A model generated the notes under the pieces. It had not been told where the DNA came from. It did no database searches and saw only the letters and a program-made list of their open reading frames with translations. Positions 1-7,583 of a stretch of 64,000 nucleotides of DNA are shown here, in pieces. This DNA comes from Methylotuvimicrobium buryatense 5G (GTDB taxonomy: Bacteria; Pseudomonadota; Gammaproteobacteria; Methylococcales; Methylomonadaceae), in the NCBI RefSeq assembly GCF_000341735.1, contig NZ_KB455575.1, positions 1,631,072 to 1,695,071 on the forward strand, read 5' to 3'. Each line of letters starts with the position of its first letter. Within the stretch, counting starts at the first letter, position 1. A program made the position numbers and the translations under genes.

Positions 1-1
1 C

Positions 2-466
2 AAAATCTTGGCTTGGCGGGTGTCGAACACGATGGATGTTGGGTTTTGTGTGGACTGTTTAACGGCTGCTCTCAAGCAATACGGAGCACCGGAGATTTTC
101 AACACCGACCAGGGTTCGCAATTCACCAGTGACAAATGGGTCGCTGTGTTACAAGAAAACAGCATCAAAATCAGCATGGATGGACGGGGGCGAGCATTGG
201 ACAATATCTTTGTTGAACGTCTCTGGCGGAGTGTTAAGTACGAGGATATTTATCCGAAAAACTATGTTTATATGCCTGAGCTATTGTTGGGGTTGACCGA
301 GTATTTTGCCTTCTACAACGGTGAGCGATATCACCAGGCATTAGGCTATAAAACACCTGATCAAATCTATCAGACAGCGGAAGGCGGTGGGGCAATGATT
401 GTGGATAAATTTAACGAACGGACAGATAAAGAGACTACCGGCGGACTCCATGTGGACAAAGCGTGA
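2..466 (+). CDS. IS3-family transposase OrfB, C-terminal part (cut by window edge)
   Basis: This is the C-terminal part of an rve-type DDE integrase domain. The reading frame is open through the left edge, so the N-terminus lies outside the window. Two of the three catalytic acids are visible: Asp in NTDQGSQFTS and Glu in DNIFVERLWRSVKYE. The ending (YHQALGYKTPDQIY) is typical of IS3-family OrfB proteins. It catalyses cut-and-join of its element through a circular intermediate, as known for the family. The histidine kinase remnant that follows downstream suggests that this element, or a rearrangement around it, disrupted that gene. Confidence 0.85.
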   Translation, partial: KILAWRVSNTMDVGFCVDCLTAALKQYGAPEIFNTDQGSQFTSDKWVAVLQENSIKISMDGRGRALDNIFVERLWRSVKYEDIYPKNYVYMPELLLGLTEYFAFYNGERYHQALGYKTPDQIYQTAEGGGAMIVDKFNERTDKETTGGLHVDKA

Positions 467-480
467 ATTTCCTTCGGAAC

Positions 481-601
481 GTGTGGATAAGCTGATAGAA
501 AACTGCTTAGGCAGTTTACCACGAGCTTACCCACACTAATTCACCCTTTGACCACATTCCGCCGCAGCAAGCATGATGGAATATCAAAATGCCTGCGGCG
601 C
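481..601. repeat. Two hairpins between transposase and kinase remnant
   Basis: Positions 481-536 form an imperfect inverted repeat (GTGTGGATAAGCT against AGCTTACCCACAC) enclosing a smaller hairpin, AAACTGC/GCAGTTT. A second one pairs CGCCGCAG near 560 with CTGCGGCG ending at 601. They may belong to the right end of the IS element or act as transcription stops. I see no gene between 467 and 733. Confidence 0.5.
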
Positions 602-733
602 AATAATAACAATTTAATAAAATGAAAAAGGAAATGACTTAATTTTTGAGTCATTGGTTTAGACAATAGAGAAGAATTGGGGCAGCGCCAGTCAGCTGTA
701 ACAAAGACAACACCCTCTTAAACTCGGTGATAA

Positions 734-1183
734 ATTGTCTGGACAATGGGGTCCACTATACTGCGATGCGTCGAAAAAATCGAACCGCTGACCAAAGACA
801 GCGGCAATCGCATCCGGATGACCGGCGAGGCGGCCGAGATCGACACCGATCAAGACAAGGTAGCGCATATCGTGATGAACCTGTTGAGCAATGCCAATAA
901 ATTCACCCAACAAGGACGCATTGAGATCGCCTGGTCGATTCACCGAGCGCATTTGAACATCCGGGTCTGCGATACCGGCTGCGGTATCGACGAAGCCGAC
1001 CGCGATAAGATCTTCGAGCCCTTCTGGCAGGCGGACATGAGCCTCAGCCGCCCGGCCGGCGGCACCGGCCTTGGACTGGCCATCACCAAACTGTATTGCG
1101 AATTGCTATCGGGCGAAATCGACGTCACGAGCAACAAGCCAGGGAGCGTCTTTACCGTGACGCTACCGATTGCACAAGCTTGA
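734..1183 (+). pseudogene. Histidine kinase remnant (HATPase_c domain only)
   Basis: This is an ATP-binding domain of a sensor histidine kinase without its sensor and HisKA parts. The N box (HIVMNLLSNANKF), G1 (CDTGCGID), F box (IFEPFWQ) and G2 (GGTGLGLA) are all present and intact. The frame opens only after a TAA at 731, so no H-box histidine can precede it. The DNA immediately upstream is non-coding and follows the transposase end. The 3' end overlaps the convergent receiver gene by 32 bp. It is probably a dead 3' fragment of a kinase that once worked with the adjacent receiver protein; the pairing is an inference from proximity. A freestanding ATPase domain expressed from the ATG at 746 cannot be excluded. 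Confidence 0.7.
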
Positions 1184-2075
1184 ATTGTTCGTCGTCACTC
1201 GGCGATAGGGCCGGAATGATCGCTTGCATGCGTTGCATGACGCGATGACTGTTGACATGATCGTTTTTGGCTAGACACCGGTCCAACAGCCAGAGCTGAT
1301 GGCCGATCAGTTTGAATTGGTCTTCCCGGTAATGAATTTCTGTGACCAAGCGCGCCCGATGATGAACCGTTTGGCATAATTTACGCAGTTCGGTCAATGA
1401 ATAGGGCTTGCCGAGAAACTCGCTGGCGCCATTGATCAGTAGGTTCTTGTGATTTTCCAGGCCGGAAAAGGCGGTCACGATGATGACCGGCTGCTCGCAG
1501 TCGACCGCCAGTATTTCGGTCAGCAAGCGGTCGCCGGAAAGCCCGGGTAACATCAAATCCAACAGAATCAGATCATGCCGTTGCCGCAACCACAACTCAA
1601 AACCCTGCCGCCCTTCTCTCGCCACATCGATCCGATAATGATCCGCCAATGCATGAAAAGCGATATTGGCGGCATCCGGCTCGTCTTCGATGATCAACAG
1701 GGTCGGCTTGAACGCATCGAGGTCCGGCGGGGTGATGAGCATCCGCGTCAATTGGTCCAAAGCGGCGACCTTGAATCGGTATTCATTGGCCAAGATGCGG
1801 GGAATTTCGGTCTCGCAGCTTTCCTGAATCAGATAGATCGGCACCGCTGGATCGGCGAATCGGCCGGAACGAACCAGGGTCGACAGTTTCCAGATATCGA
1901 TGTCGTGGAGCGTATAATCGGCTATCAAGCCGTCGAAGCGCTGTTCCAACAAGGCTTCCACCAACTCATCGGCCGATTGAGCTGACGTCAGATCGGCGAC
2001 TATGCCGTCAGTGCGGAGCTGTCGTTCGAGTTGCGCCGTGAGGTCACCGAAAGCGGAGGCTACCAGGAGATTCAT
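1152..2075 (-). CDS. Response regulator with degenerate plus intact receiver domain
   Basis: The 307-aa protein has two receiver-like domains. Residues 1-115 look like a degenerate receiver: a single acid in LIADYTL and no acidic pocket pair. Residues 123-240 form a canonical REC domain with E130/D131, phospho-acceptor D173 (ILLDLMLPG), T201 and K223 (LGKPY). A C-terminal stretch of about 65 residues is helical, with no DNA-binding or enzyme domain that I recognise. The start was chosen at 2075, not further upstream, because its ATG overlaps the stop of the P450 gene as ATGA, which implies translational coupling. It is the last gene of the TonB receptor-P450-receiver operon. Its 3' end overlaps the convergent kinase remnant, so the cognate kinase may be lost. 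Confidence 0.75.
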   Translation of the reverse strand: MNLLVASAFGDLTAQLERQLRTDGIVADLTSAQSADELVEALLEQRFDGLIADYTLHDIDIWKLSTLVRSGRFADPAVPIYLIQESCETEIPRILANEYRFKVAALDQLTRMLITPPDLDAFKPTLLIIEDEPDAANIAFHALADHYRIDVAREGRQGFELWLRQRHDLILLDLMLPGLSGDRLLTEILAVDCEQPVIIVTAFSGLENHKNLLINGASEFLGKPYSLTELRKLCQTVHHRARLVTEIHYREDQFKLIGHQLWLLDRCLAKNDHVNSHRVMQRMQAIIPALSPSDDEQFKLVQSVASR

Positions 2076-3433
2076 GTTCTTTTCGAGTATTGGATCGTGA
2101 TGCCCTTTCGGGCCTTCAGTGTCATGTGCGGAACGAACTTCACCGGGTAATTTTCCGGCAAGGTCCATTGAAAATGTTGCAGCAATAAAGCCACTACGGT
2201 CAGGATTTCCACGCGCGCCAGGTTCATGCCCAGACAGGTGCGCATGCCGCCGCCGTAGGGCATAAAGGCGAATCGTTCCTGCGCGGAACCGCTTATGAAG
2301 CGTTCCGGGTCGAAGCGCTCGGGATCCGGCCAGAAATCCGTGTGGCGATGGGTCAGATAGGGTGAAAACACGAGCAGTGACCGGTCGTGAATACGCACAT
2401 CCCTCAGTTGCCGGTCGCCGATGACATCTCGGTAGGCGGCATAGGCCGGCGGCGCCAATCGCATCGATTCATAGATGACGCTGTTGGTATAGGGAAGCCG
2501 TTTCAAATCCCGATAGGCCAATGGCCCCGTTGCTCCCAAGACGGACTCGACCTCAGCCGCAGCCCGTTGCTGTATCATCGGATGCTTACCCAAATAATAG
2601 AGCGTAAAGGCGATGGCGTTAACAGTGGTGTCCTGTCCGCCGAAAAACAACGTGAATAAATGATCGCGCAGTTCCTGAGCATCGAAATGCGGCGCCAATT
2701 GGGCGATCAAACTGCTGTCATCGCCGGCCTGCTCGGCCTGCTCGGCCTTGACCCGTAAATTCGTCAGGGTCCGATCGATATCATCGAGCGCTCGATGAAA
2801 TTTTCGATTACCGGGCGTGGGCAGGCGGTTGAATACGCCGTTCAGAATGAATGCCGATATCGAGCGGGTCACGTTGTAGCGGCTGACCGTATTGATCGCT
2901 TCCACGGCGCGGCGCGAATCGTCGTCGTCCAAGGGTCTGCCGAACAGTATCCGGCACATGATCGATTGCACCAGCGGCAAGATCTCGCGTTCCACATGAA
3001 TGTGCGGTTGTTGCCGCGTTGTCAAACGCTGTATCGTTAGCTCTGTTTCCTCGCGCAGAATCGGGAACCAGGTTTCGATTGCCCGCTTCTGGAAGTAGGG
3101 CTGCAGGATCTGGTGCTGTTTTTGCCAGGTTTCACCGTAACTGTTAAAAATACCGTTGCCGAACGACGGCTTGTAGGCCTCATGAAAAAATTGCCGGCTG
3201 TAGCCCCCTTTTCTTTCATCGGCGAACAGCGTCGCCAAGTCTTTCGGGTGACTGATCAGATAGACCTTCTTTCGGCCCAATGTGAATAAGGCGATGTCGC
3301 CATGCTTGGCCGTCACGCGTTCAAAAAACCGCAAGATATTCGAGGCCAGCATCGGTAACGAACCGGTCACCGGGCAGCCTTTCGGTCCCGGCGCCTCCCG
3401 CAGGCGGTTTTGCGGGTCGCTTGTGCGGTTCAA
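2072..3433 (-). CDS. Cytochrome P450
   Basis: This heme-thiolate monooxygenase has 453 residues, normal for a soluble bacterial P450, with no membrane anchor. The I-helix motif GGQDTT is at 265-270, the ExxR motif (ESMR) at 322-325 and the PERF motif after 370. The heme-binding loop FMPYGGGMRTCLG places the cysteine ligand at 400. The substrate is unknown; the sequence looks like fatty-acid or terpenoid type class P450s, but I cannot assign a CYP family. Start and stop both overlap the neighbours by 4 nt (ATGA at 3430-3433 and at 2072-2075), so it sits in a coupled operon with an outer-membrane receptor upstream and a receiver protein downstream. No ferredoxin or reductase partner is encoded nearby. 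Confidence 0.93.
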   Translation of the reverse strand: MNRTSDPQNRLREAPGPKGCPVTGSLPMLASNILRFFERVTAKHGDIALFTLGRKKVYLISHPKDLATLFADERKGGYSRQFFHEAYKPSFGNGIFNSYGETWQKQHQILQPYFQKRAIETWFPILREETELTIQRLTTRQQPHIHVEREILPLVQSIMCRILFGRPLDDDDSRRAVEAINTVSRYNVTRSISAFILNGVFNRLPTPGNRKFHRALDDIDRTLTNLRVKAEQAEQAGDDSSLIAQLAPHFDAQELRDHLFTLFFGGQDTTVNAIAFTLYYLGKHPMIQQRAAAEVESVLGATGPLAYRDLKRLPYTNSVIYESMRLAPPAYAAYRDVIGDRQLRDVRIHDRSLLVFSPYLTHRHTDFWPDPERFDPERFISGSAQERFAFMPYGGGMRTCLGMNLARVEILTVVALLLQHFQWTLPENYPVKFVPHMTLKARKGITIQYSKRT

Positions 3434-5490
3434 AAGCTTAACTCCGCTTGCCCGAGAAAGGCGATCCCTGCGATCGGATAATCGTATGGGACCGCCTGGC
3501 CGTTGATGCTCGGATGCCGGGCTTTGACCTCGAATAGGTTATCGACCTTGAAGCTGAGCGCCAGGCCGTCCATGAACTGCTCGCGGCGCAAGTTGAATCC
3601 GACCAGGACATAATCGCCGATCGCATCACGTTCGTCACCCGCCGCCCGATGCCGGCCGATGATCCAATCGGAACGCACATTGACATGCCAATCCTTCACG
3701 AATTGCCAGTTGATCTGCGCAAAGATATCGTGCTGCGGTGCGCCGATGATGAAACTGTCATTGGCGCTGTTCTTCGGCTCGAGTCGCAGATAGGTGTAAT
3801 TGAGATCGAACGTCAGACTTTCGTTGTATCGGTATTGACCGAGCCACTCGAAACCATAACCGATCGCTCCGGCGGAATTTTCGAAGGTGCGTAGCGTGCT
3901 ACTCGTCTCGGCAATCAGATCGGCGCTGGAATACCCGAAGAGATTGATACCGGTCGAGAGGCCGTATTTCCATTTTTTGGCGACCGACAACTCTACGGTA
4001 TCGATGGTTTCGGGCTTCAAGTTCGGGTTGCCCCGTAATTGCAGACCCTCATTACTGTAGAGTTCGATGAAAGACGGCGCCCTGAAGGCGCGCCCAACCA
4101 TCAGTTTGGCCGACAACGCGGGGCCGACTTGCCAAACCAGACTGGCTCTGGGATTGGCCGTCAAACCGAAATCGGAATAATGATCGAGCCTGAGCCCGGT
4201 GGTCAAGGTCCAGTCATTGGCAATGTTCCATTCATCCTGGACGAGGCCGAATACGATGTGTCGGTCCGCGTCGTCGGATAAGGCTTCGACCCCGAGGCTG
4301 TCGGTGCTTTGCAACGGCCCGGCAGGTACGATCAGGCTATTCGGCAGGATCAAGAAATTGCGGTTTTCCGTGAGATCGTGTGCCACCGCATATTTATAGC
4401 CCGCTCCGACAGTGACTCGGTGATGCTTGAATCCGTCATAGAGTGTCTTGAAGGTCGCATCGACGGTATGAGAAAAATACTGATATGTCGAGGTCACCGG
4501 GTCGGAAAAAGTTCCGCCGAAGGCTCCGGCAGGAAAATGATGATTGAGACCGGTGGCTTTGTAGAAAAAATAGTTCAGATTGAACTGCGGTTCGAAATTG
4601 CCAAACCGTTGTTTGAGATCGAGCCCCGACGTCCAGGATTGATAGCGGATTGAACCGTCAGGATCCAACGCCAAGGTTGTGCCCACACCATTGGCGGATT
4701 CGAAATCCTGATAACGCAGATGCAGTTTGACCGTGTCACGATAGCGTAGCGACGCACCCACATCGATGTCGTTACGCGCGACATTGATCGGCCCCGGCGC
4801 CAATGATGCCTGCGTATTGAACAGCCGATCCATTCGGGTTTGCGCATCGGCTTTGACGGTCTCCCGCTGACCTTTGGTGGTTCGGCCTTGAGCCGAAAAA
4901 GCCAGATCAAAATCACCGAACTGCTTACCCAACAATGCCCAACCGCCATAGCTGTCGAAACTGCCGGCCAACGCACCGACTTCGCCGCCGCCGATTTCCC
5001 GACCGGTTTTGGTGATGATATTGATGACGCCGGCAAAGGCATCGGCACCGTAGAGCGCCGACCCCGGGCCTCGGATGATTTCGATTCTTGAGATATTTTT
5101 GGTCAGATGCGTGTAACTGAATAGCTTACCGGAATTGACCGGATCGTTGACGGGCACGCCATCCTGCATCACTAAAACATGAGAACTCAGTGGCGAAAAA
5201 ATCCCTCGAACGACATAGGCCGGGACAAAACCGTTGGCCGAAGACACATGGAATCCCGGCACGGTTTCCAGTAACTCTTCAATCGAGACCGCGCCCCTCT
5301 TTCTGATGTCGTCTGCCGTGATGACCGTGACGACCGACGGGGATTCGGCCAAGGGACGGGAATAGCCGGTCGCGATACCTACCGTTTGTTCATCGCCATA
5401 GAAATGACGAAAATCATCGAGCTCATCGGAATAAACGATATGCGGCAAGGCCAGTGAAAATGATAAGGCTGCCTTAAGCGTTGTCGTCAT
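3430..5490 (-). CDS. TonB-dependent outer-membrane receptor
   Basis: The product is a 686-aa outer-membrane receptor. It has a hydrophobic N-terminal signal peptide (about 1-22), a plug domain (about 45-165, with SVVTVITADDIRKRG, YVVRGI and EIIRGPGSALYGADAFAGVINI) and a 22-strand-type barrel ending in a terminal Phe (AELSF), as needed for BAM insertion. The early segment GDEQTVGIATGYSRP may serve as the TonB box region. By family it imports a scarce ligand such as a siderophore or other iron complex, a cobalamin-like cofactor or an oligomer; the ligand is not evident. A ribosome site (AGGAG) lies about 8 nt before the ATG. It is the first gene of the operon with the P450 and the receiver protein. 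Confidence 0.92.
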   Translation of the reverse strand: MTTTLKAALSFSLALPHIVYSDELDDFRHFYGDEQTVGIATGYSRPLAESPSVVTVITADDIRKRGAVSIEELLETVPGFHVSSANGFVPAYVVRGIFSPLSSHVLVMQDGVPVNDPVNSGKLFSYTHLTKNISRIEIIRGPGSALYGADAFAGVINIITKTGREIGGGEVGALAGSFDSYGGWALLGKQFGDFDLAFSAQGRTTKGQRETVKADAQTRMDRLFNTQASLAPGPINVARNDIDVGASLRYRDTVKLHLRYQDFESANGVGTTLALDPDGSIRYQSWTSGLDLKQRFGNFEPQFNLNYFFYKATGLNHHFPAGAFGGTFSDPVTSTYQYFSHTVDATFKTLYDGFKHHRVTVGAGYKYAVAHDLTENRNFLILPNSLIVPAGPLQSTDSLGVEALSDDADRHIVFGLVQDEWNIANDWTLTTGLRLDHYSDFGLTANPRASLVWQVGPALSAKLMVGRAFRAPSFIELYSNEGLQLRGNPNLKPETIDTVELSVAKKWKYGLSTGINLFGYSSADLIAETSSTLRTFENSAGAIGYGFEWLGQYRYNESLTFDLNYTYLRLEPKNSANDSFIIGAPQHDIFAQINWQFVKDWHVNVRSDWIIGRHRAAGDERDAIGDYVLVGFNLRREQFMDGLALSFKVDNLFEVKARHPSINGQAVPYDYPIAGIAFLGQAELSF

Positions 5491-5753
5491 GATAGTAAGC
5501 TCCTAATGAAAGTTCGGAACTGATACGACTCACATAGGCCTATTCAACAGACAAACCATTCACACAAACGGCAATGACCGAGTCAACTTAGCAGTAGGCC
5601 ATGGATTTGCAAAGCAATAACTGCTCAAAAACAATTGCTTTTTTTGGATTATAGCCAGTCATTTTAAAAAAGCAACTTAGTTTAGATGAAAGCGTTGGAT
5701 TTTTCAGACTTCATCCAGCGAATTGTTTCCGCACGCACTACAGAACTTGGTAA
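5491..5753. promoter_or_regulatory. Leader and probable promoter region of the TonB receptor operon
   Basis: This is the upstream region of the minus-strand operon. The ribosome site (TAGGAGCTTAC read on the minus strand) is clear just before the receptor ATG. I see no convincing Fur box. A weak inverted repeat (GCAAT...ATTGC) lies around 5611-5641. Nothing else can be assigned. Confidence 0.35.
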
Positions 5754-6011
5754 ACGAATGGAACTCACGATTCAAAGGTTCCTCGGATTCATGAGGGACC
5801 AAAAGTACACGGCAGTAAAAAACCATCGAGGAAAGAAGCAAGAAGTTCGGCGGTTACCCATTGGCAAAAGTTAAATGCATTAAGTAGTCGGATTAGCCAA
5901 TTCCCTGCTAACCGACTCAATACCAAAATTTTAATTGAAGGAATATTTCCGCCCGATGCCGATCGGGAGACCATCAGAAACGCAGCCAATAAAAAAGGGC
6001 CTAAGCGTTAA
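5754..6011 (+). pseudogene. Orphan reading frame without start codon, probable gene remnant
   Basis: The frame is open for 85 codons after a TAA at 5751 and contains no ATG, GTG or TTG near its beginning. It encodes a basic tail with RKEARSSAVTHWQKL, LNTKILIEGIFPPDADR and ETIRNAANKKGPKR. The even composition and protein-like periodicity suggest the end of a real gene whose 5' part is deleted or frameshifted. A competing frame at 5686-5874 has a start but less natural composition. I do not recognise the family. Confidence 0.35.
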
Positions 6012-6030
6012 CGTAAGCCCTTGCTTTATT
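5991..6030. terminator. Possible bidirectional terminator hairpin
   Basis: An imperfect stem pairs GGGC at 5997 with GCCC at 6020 around a GCGTTAACG core. It is preceded by A6 and followed by a T-rich stretch, so it could end transcripts from either side. Confidence 0.35.
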
Positions 6031-6080
6031 ATTAACCCCGGACGAGATATACGACCGATTGAGCGTCTATCTTTGACTGT

Positions 6081-6749
6081 TTAAATCGGTCTATGACCAA
6101 AATTGGAGGTTTTATCTAATTGGAAAGTCGCAGAAAAGATCGCTTTTGCCATCTTGGCGCCGTTTGCCGGTTTGTTCAGAAAATGACTCAACTCATTATC
6201 ATCGATCCGGTCAATTATCCGTTTGACCTGCTCCACCTGGAGGATTTCTTTGCTGAGAAAAACGGTTCCTCCTGTTTGAATCGAAAAACCATCGAAATCG
6301 ACCAAATAGCCCGCCAGAACCACTCCTAAACTAGTTGCTTTCGCCATGTTGTAATCGATAATCTGAAAAGTCGCTTTGCTGAATATATTCTCCGCTTTGA
6401 TGGTATCTTTGCGATTCGTTTCATCCAGTCGGTAAATCGCATAAGGCGCTTGGCTCATGCGACGCAGCAATTCCAATTCATATTCGTCGGCTTCTTTGCT
6501 GAATAGACGCAAGAACTTCTCCGCCATGTTGAAGTCGTTCGGACGATAGCCGTAAATCGCATAATCGGTAAACAAGTCCATTTCGTTTTCTTTTTTGACC
6601 ATCAATGTCTTTTGATGCCAAATCCCTAAATGCTTGCCGCAGGTTTTAATGTCGTCCTTCGTGAGCTTTCTGAAAATCTTACTGTTCAAATCCATCATAC
6701 GATGACGAATCTCGGGATAATCGGCTGGAGTAAAGGTAAAATCGGCCAT
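6081..6749 (-). CDS. Hypothetical protein, 222 aa
   Basis: This soluble, lysine-rich protein has no signal peptide or membrane segment. I do not recognise the family. Visible features are an amphipathic N-terminal third (FTPADYPEIRHRMMDLNSKIFRKL), a central segment with YAIYGYRPND and SQAPYAIYRLDETNRKD, and a C-terminal half rich in beta-type hydrophobic runs (ATSLGVVLAGYLVDFDGFSIQTGGTVFL). The gene stands alone: the next gene on the same strand upstream is the tRNA cluster, whose terminator lies between them. The ATG at 6749 starts with MADFTF; no strong ribosome site is seen. Confidence 0.7.
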   Translation of the reverse strand: MADFTFTPADYPEIRHRMMDLNSKIFRKLTKDDIKTCGKHLGIWHQKTLMVKKENEMDLFTDYAIYGYRPNDFNMAEKFLRLFSKEADEYELELLRRMSQAPYAIYRLDETNRKDTIKAENIFSKATFQIIDYNMAKATSLGVVLAGYLVDFDGFSIQTGGTVFLSKEILQVEQVKRIIDRIDDNELSHFLNKPANGAKMAKAIFSATFQLDKTSNFGHRPI

Positions 6750-6892
6750 GAGCTATATTGAATGATGATGCGAAGTTTGTTCTTAACAGGTCGTGCAGAT
6801 TTTTCCGACCCGATACCGCCCCCACCGGGAGACTGTTGGAATTATGGAGTAATACTGTATTTTTTCAAAGGCACTATAAAAGGCACTACAAA

Positions 6893-6928
6893 TAAAAAAG
6901 GCCTGTAGAGAAAAACTCTACAGGCCTT
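6893..6928 (-). terminator. Rho-independent terminator of the csrA-tRNA unit
   Basis: A perfect 13-bp stem (AAGGCCTGTAGAG/CTCTACAGGCCTT) closes a 5-nt loop. On the minus strand a run of T follows. It lies directly downstream of tRNA-Asn. Confidence 0.88.
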
Positions 6929-6936
6929 AATTTATA

Positions 6937-7012
6937 TGGCTCCCCCGGACGGGCTCGAACCGCCGACCTAGTGATTAACAGTCACCCGCTCTACCGACTG
7001 AGCTACAGGGGA
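6937..7012 (-). tRNA. tRNA-Asn (GTT)
   Basis: The 76-nt gene includes an encoded CCA. The minus strand shows TAGCTCAGTCGGTAGAGC in the D arm, anticodon loop CTGTTAATC with GTT, and GGTTCGAGCC in the T arm. The acceptor strands TCCCCTG and CGGGGGA pair. Confidence 0.96.
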
Positions 7013-7030
7013 TTAATTCGGTATTGTCAA

Positions 7031-7107
7031 TGGCGCGCCCGGAGAGATTCGAACTCCCGACCGCTCGGTTCGTAGCCGAGTACTCTATCCAGCTGAGCTA
7101 CGGGCGC
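7031..7107 (-). tRNA. tRNA-Arg (ACG)
   Basis: The 77-nt gene includes CCA. The acceptor GCGCCCG pairs with CGGGCGC; the anticodon loop CTACGAA gives ACG, expected to be edited to ICG. The D and T arms match the E. coli argV type closely. Confidence 0.96.
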
Positions 7108-7187
7108 CTTATTGAGCCGCTTATTATCTTCTCTTTGTCTTATCTTGTCAAGATTTTATTTTAAAAAATAATCGATTTTAAAATCGA

Positions 7188-7279
7188 TGGCGGAGAGTGA
7201 GGGATTCGAACCCTCGATGGGAGTTAAAGCCCATACTCCCTTAGCAGGGGAGCGCCTTCAGCCTCTCGGCCAACTCTCC
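7188..7279 (-). tRNA. tRNA-Ser (GCT)
   Basis: The 92-nt gene includes CCA and the long variable arm of class II tRNAs. The acceptor GGAGAGT pairs with ACTCTCC and the anticodon loop CTGCTAA gives GCT. It begins only 14 bp after the csrA stop, in the order known from gammaproteobacteria (csrA, serV, argV). Confidence 0.96.
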
Positions 7280-7293
7280 GAAACTTCCTTAGG

Positions 7294-7491
7294 TCACTCG
7301 GAATCGCTTCTATCCGTTGATTCCGATTGTTCCTTTTTAATTCTTTCGTAAATTTCTTCTCGGTGAACCGATACTTCTTTTGGCGCATTGACACCGATGC
7401 GAACCTGATTTCCTTTGACTCCAAGAACAGTGACGGTTACCTCATCACCAATCATCAAAGTCTCCCCTACCCGACGAGTCAAGATAAGCAT
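7294..7491 (-). CDS. csrA: Carbon storage regulator CsrA
   Basis: CsrA is a small dimeric RNA-binding protein that blocks or stabilises mRNAs at GGA-containing leader hairpins and controls carbon metabolism, motility and biofilm. The 65-aa sequence begins [16 protein letters not shown] and carries the RNA-contact residues L4, R6, R7 and the [14 protein letters not shown] region with R44-type arginine. The tail ([10 protein letters not shown]) is longer and more acidic than usual. A ribosome site GGGAG precedes the ATG. It lies between lysC and three tRNA genes, probably in one transcript that ends at the hairpin near 6900. Confidence 0.97.
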   Translation of the reverse strand: MLILTRRVGETLMIGDEVTVTVLGVKGNQVRIGVNAPKEVSVHREEIYERIKKEQSESTDRSDSE

Positions 7492-7583
7492 GGCTTCTCC
7501 CTATATTGTATGTAATTTCTACTGCTTTGCATGCAGTAACCAACCAAGAGCGCTATTCTACCAGGTTTTATTGATAAATAAAA

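Noticed and set aside
692-1137. Minus-strand frames of 65-86 codons over the kinase remnant
   Set aside because: They are antisense shadows of a clear HATPase domain and have no ribosome site.
734-2075. A functional two-component pair formed by the kinase piece and the receiver gene
   Set aside because: The kinase piece lacks HisKA and sensor domains, so it cannot autophosphorylate as it stands.
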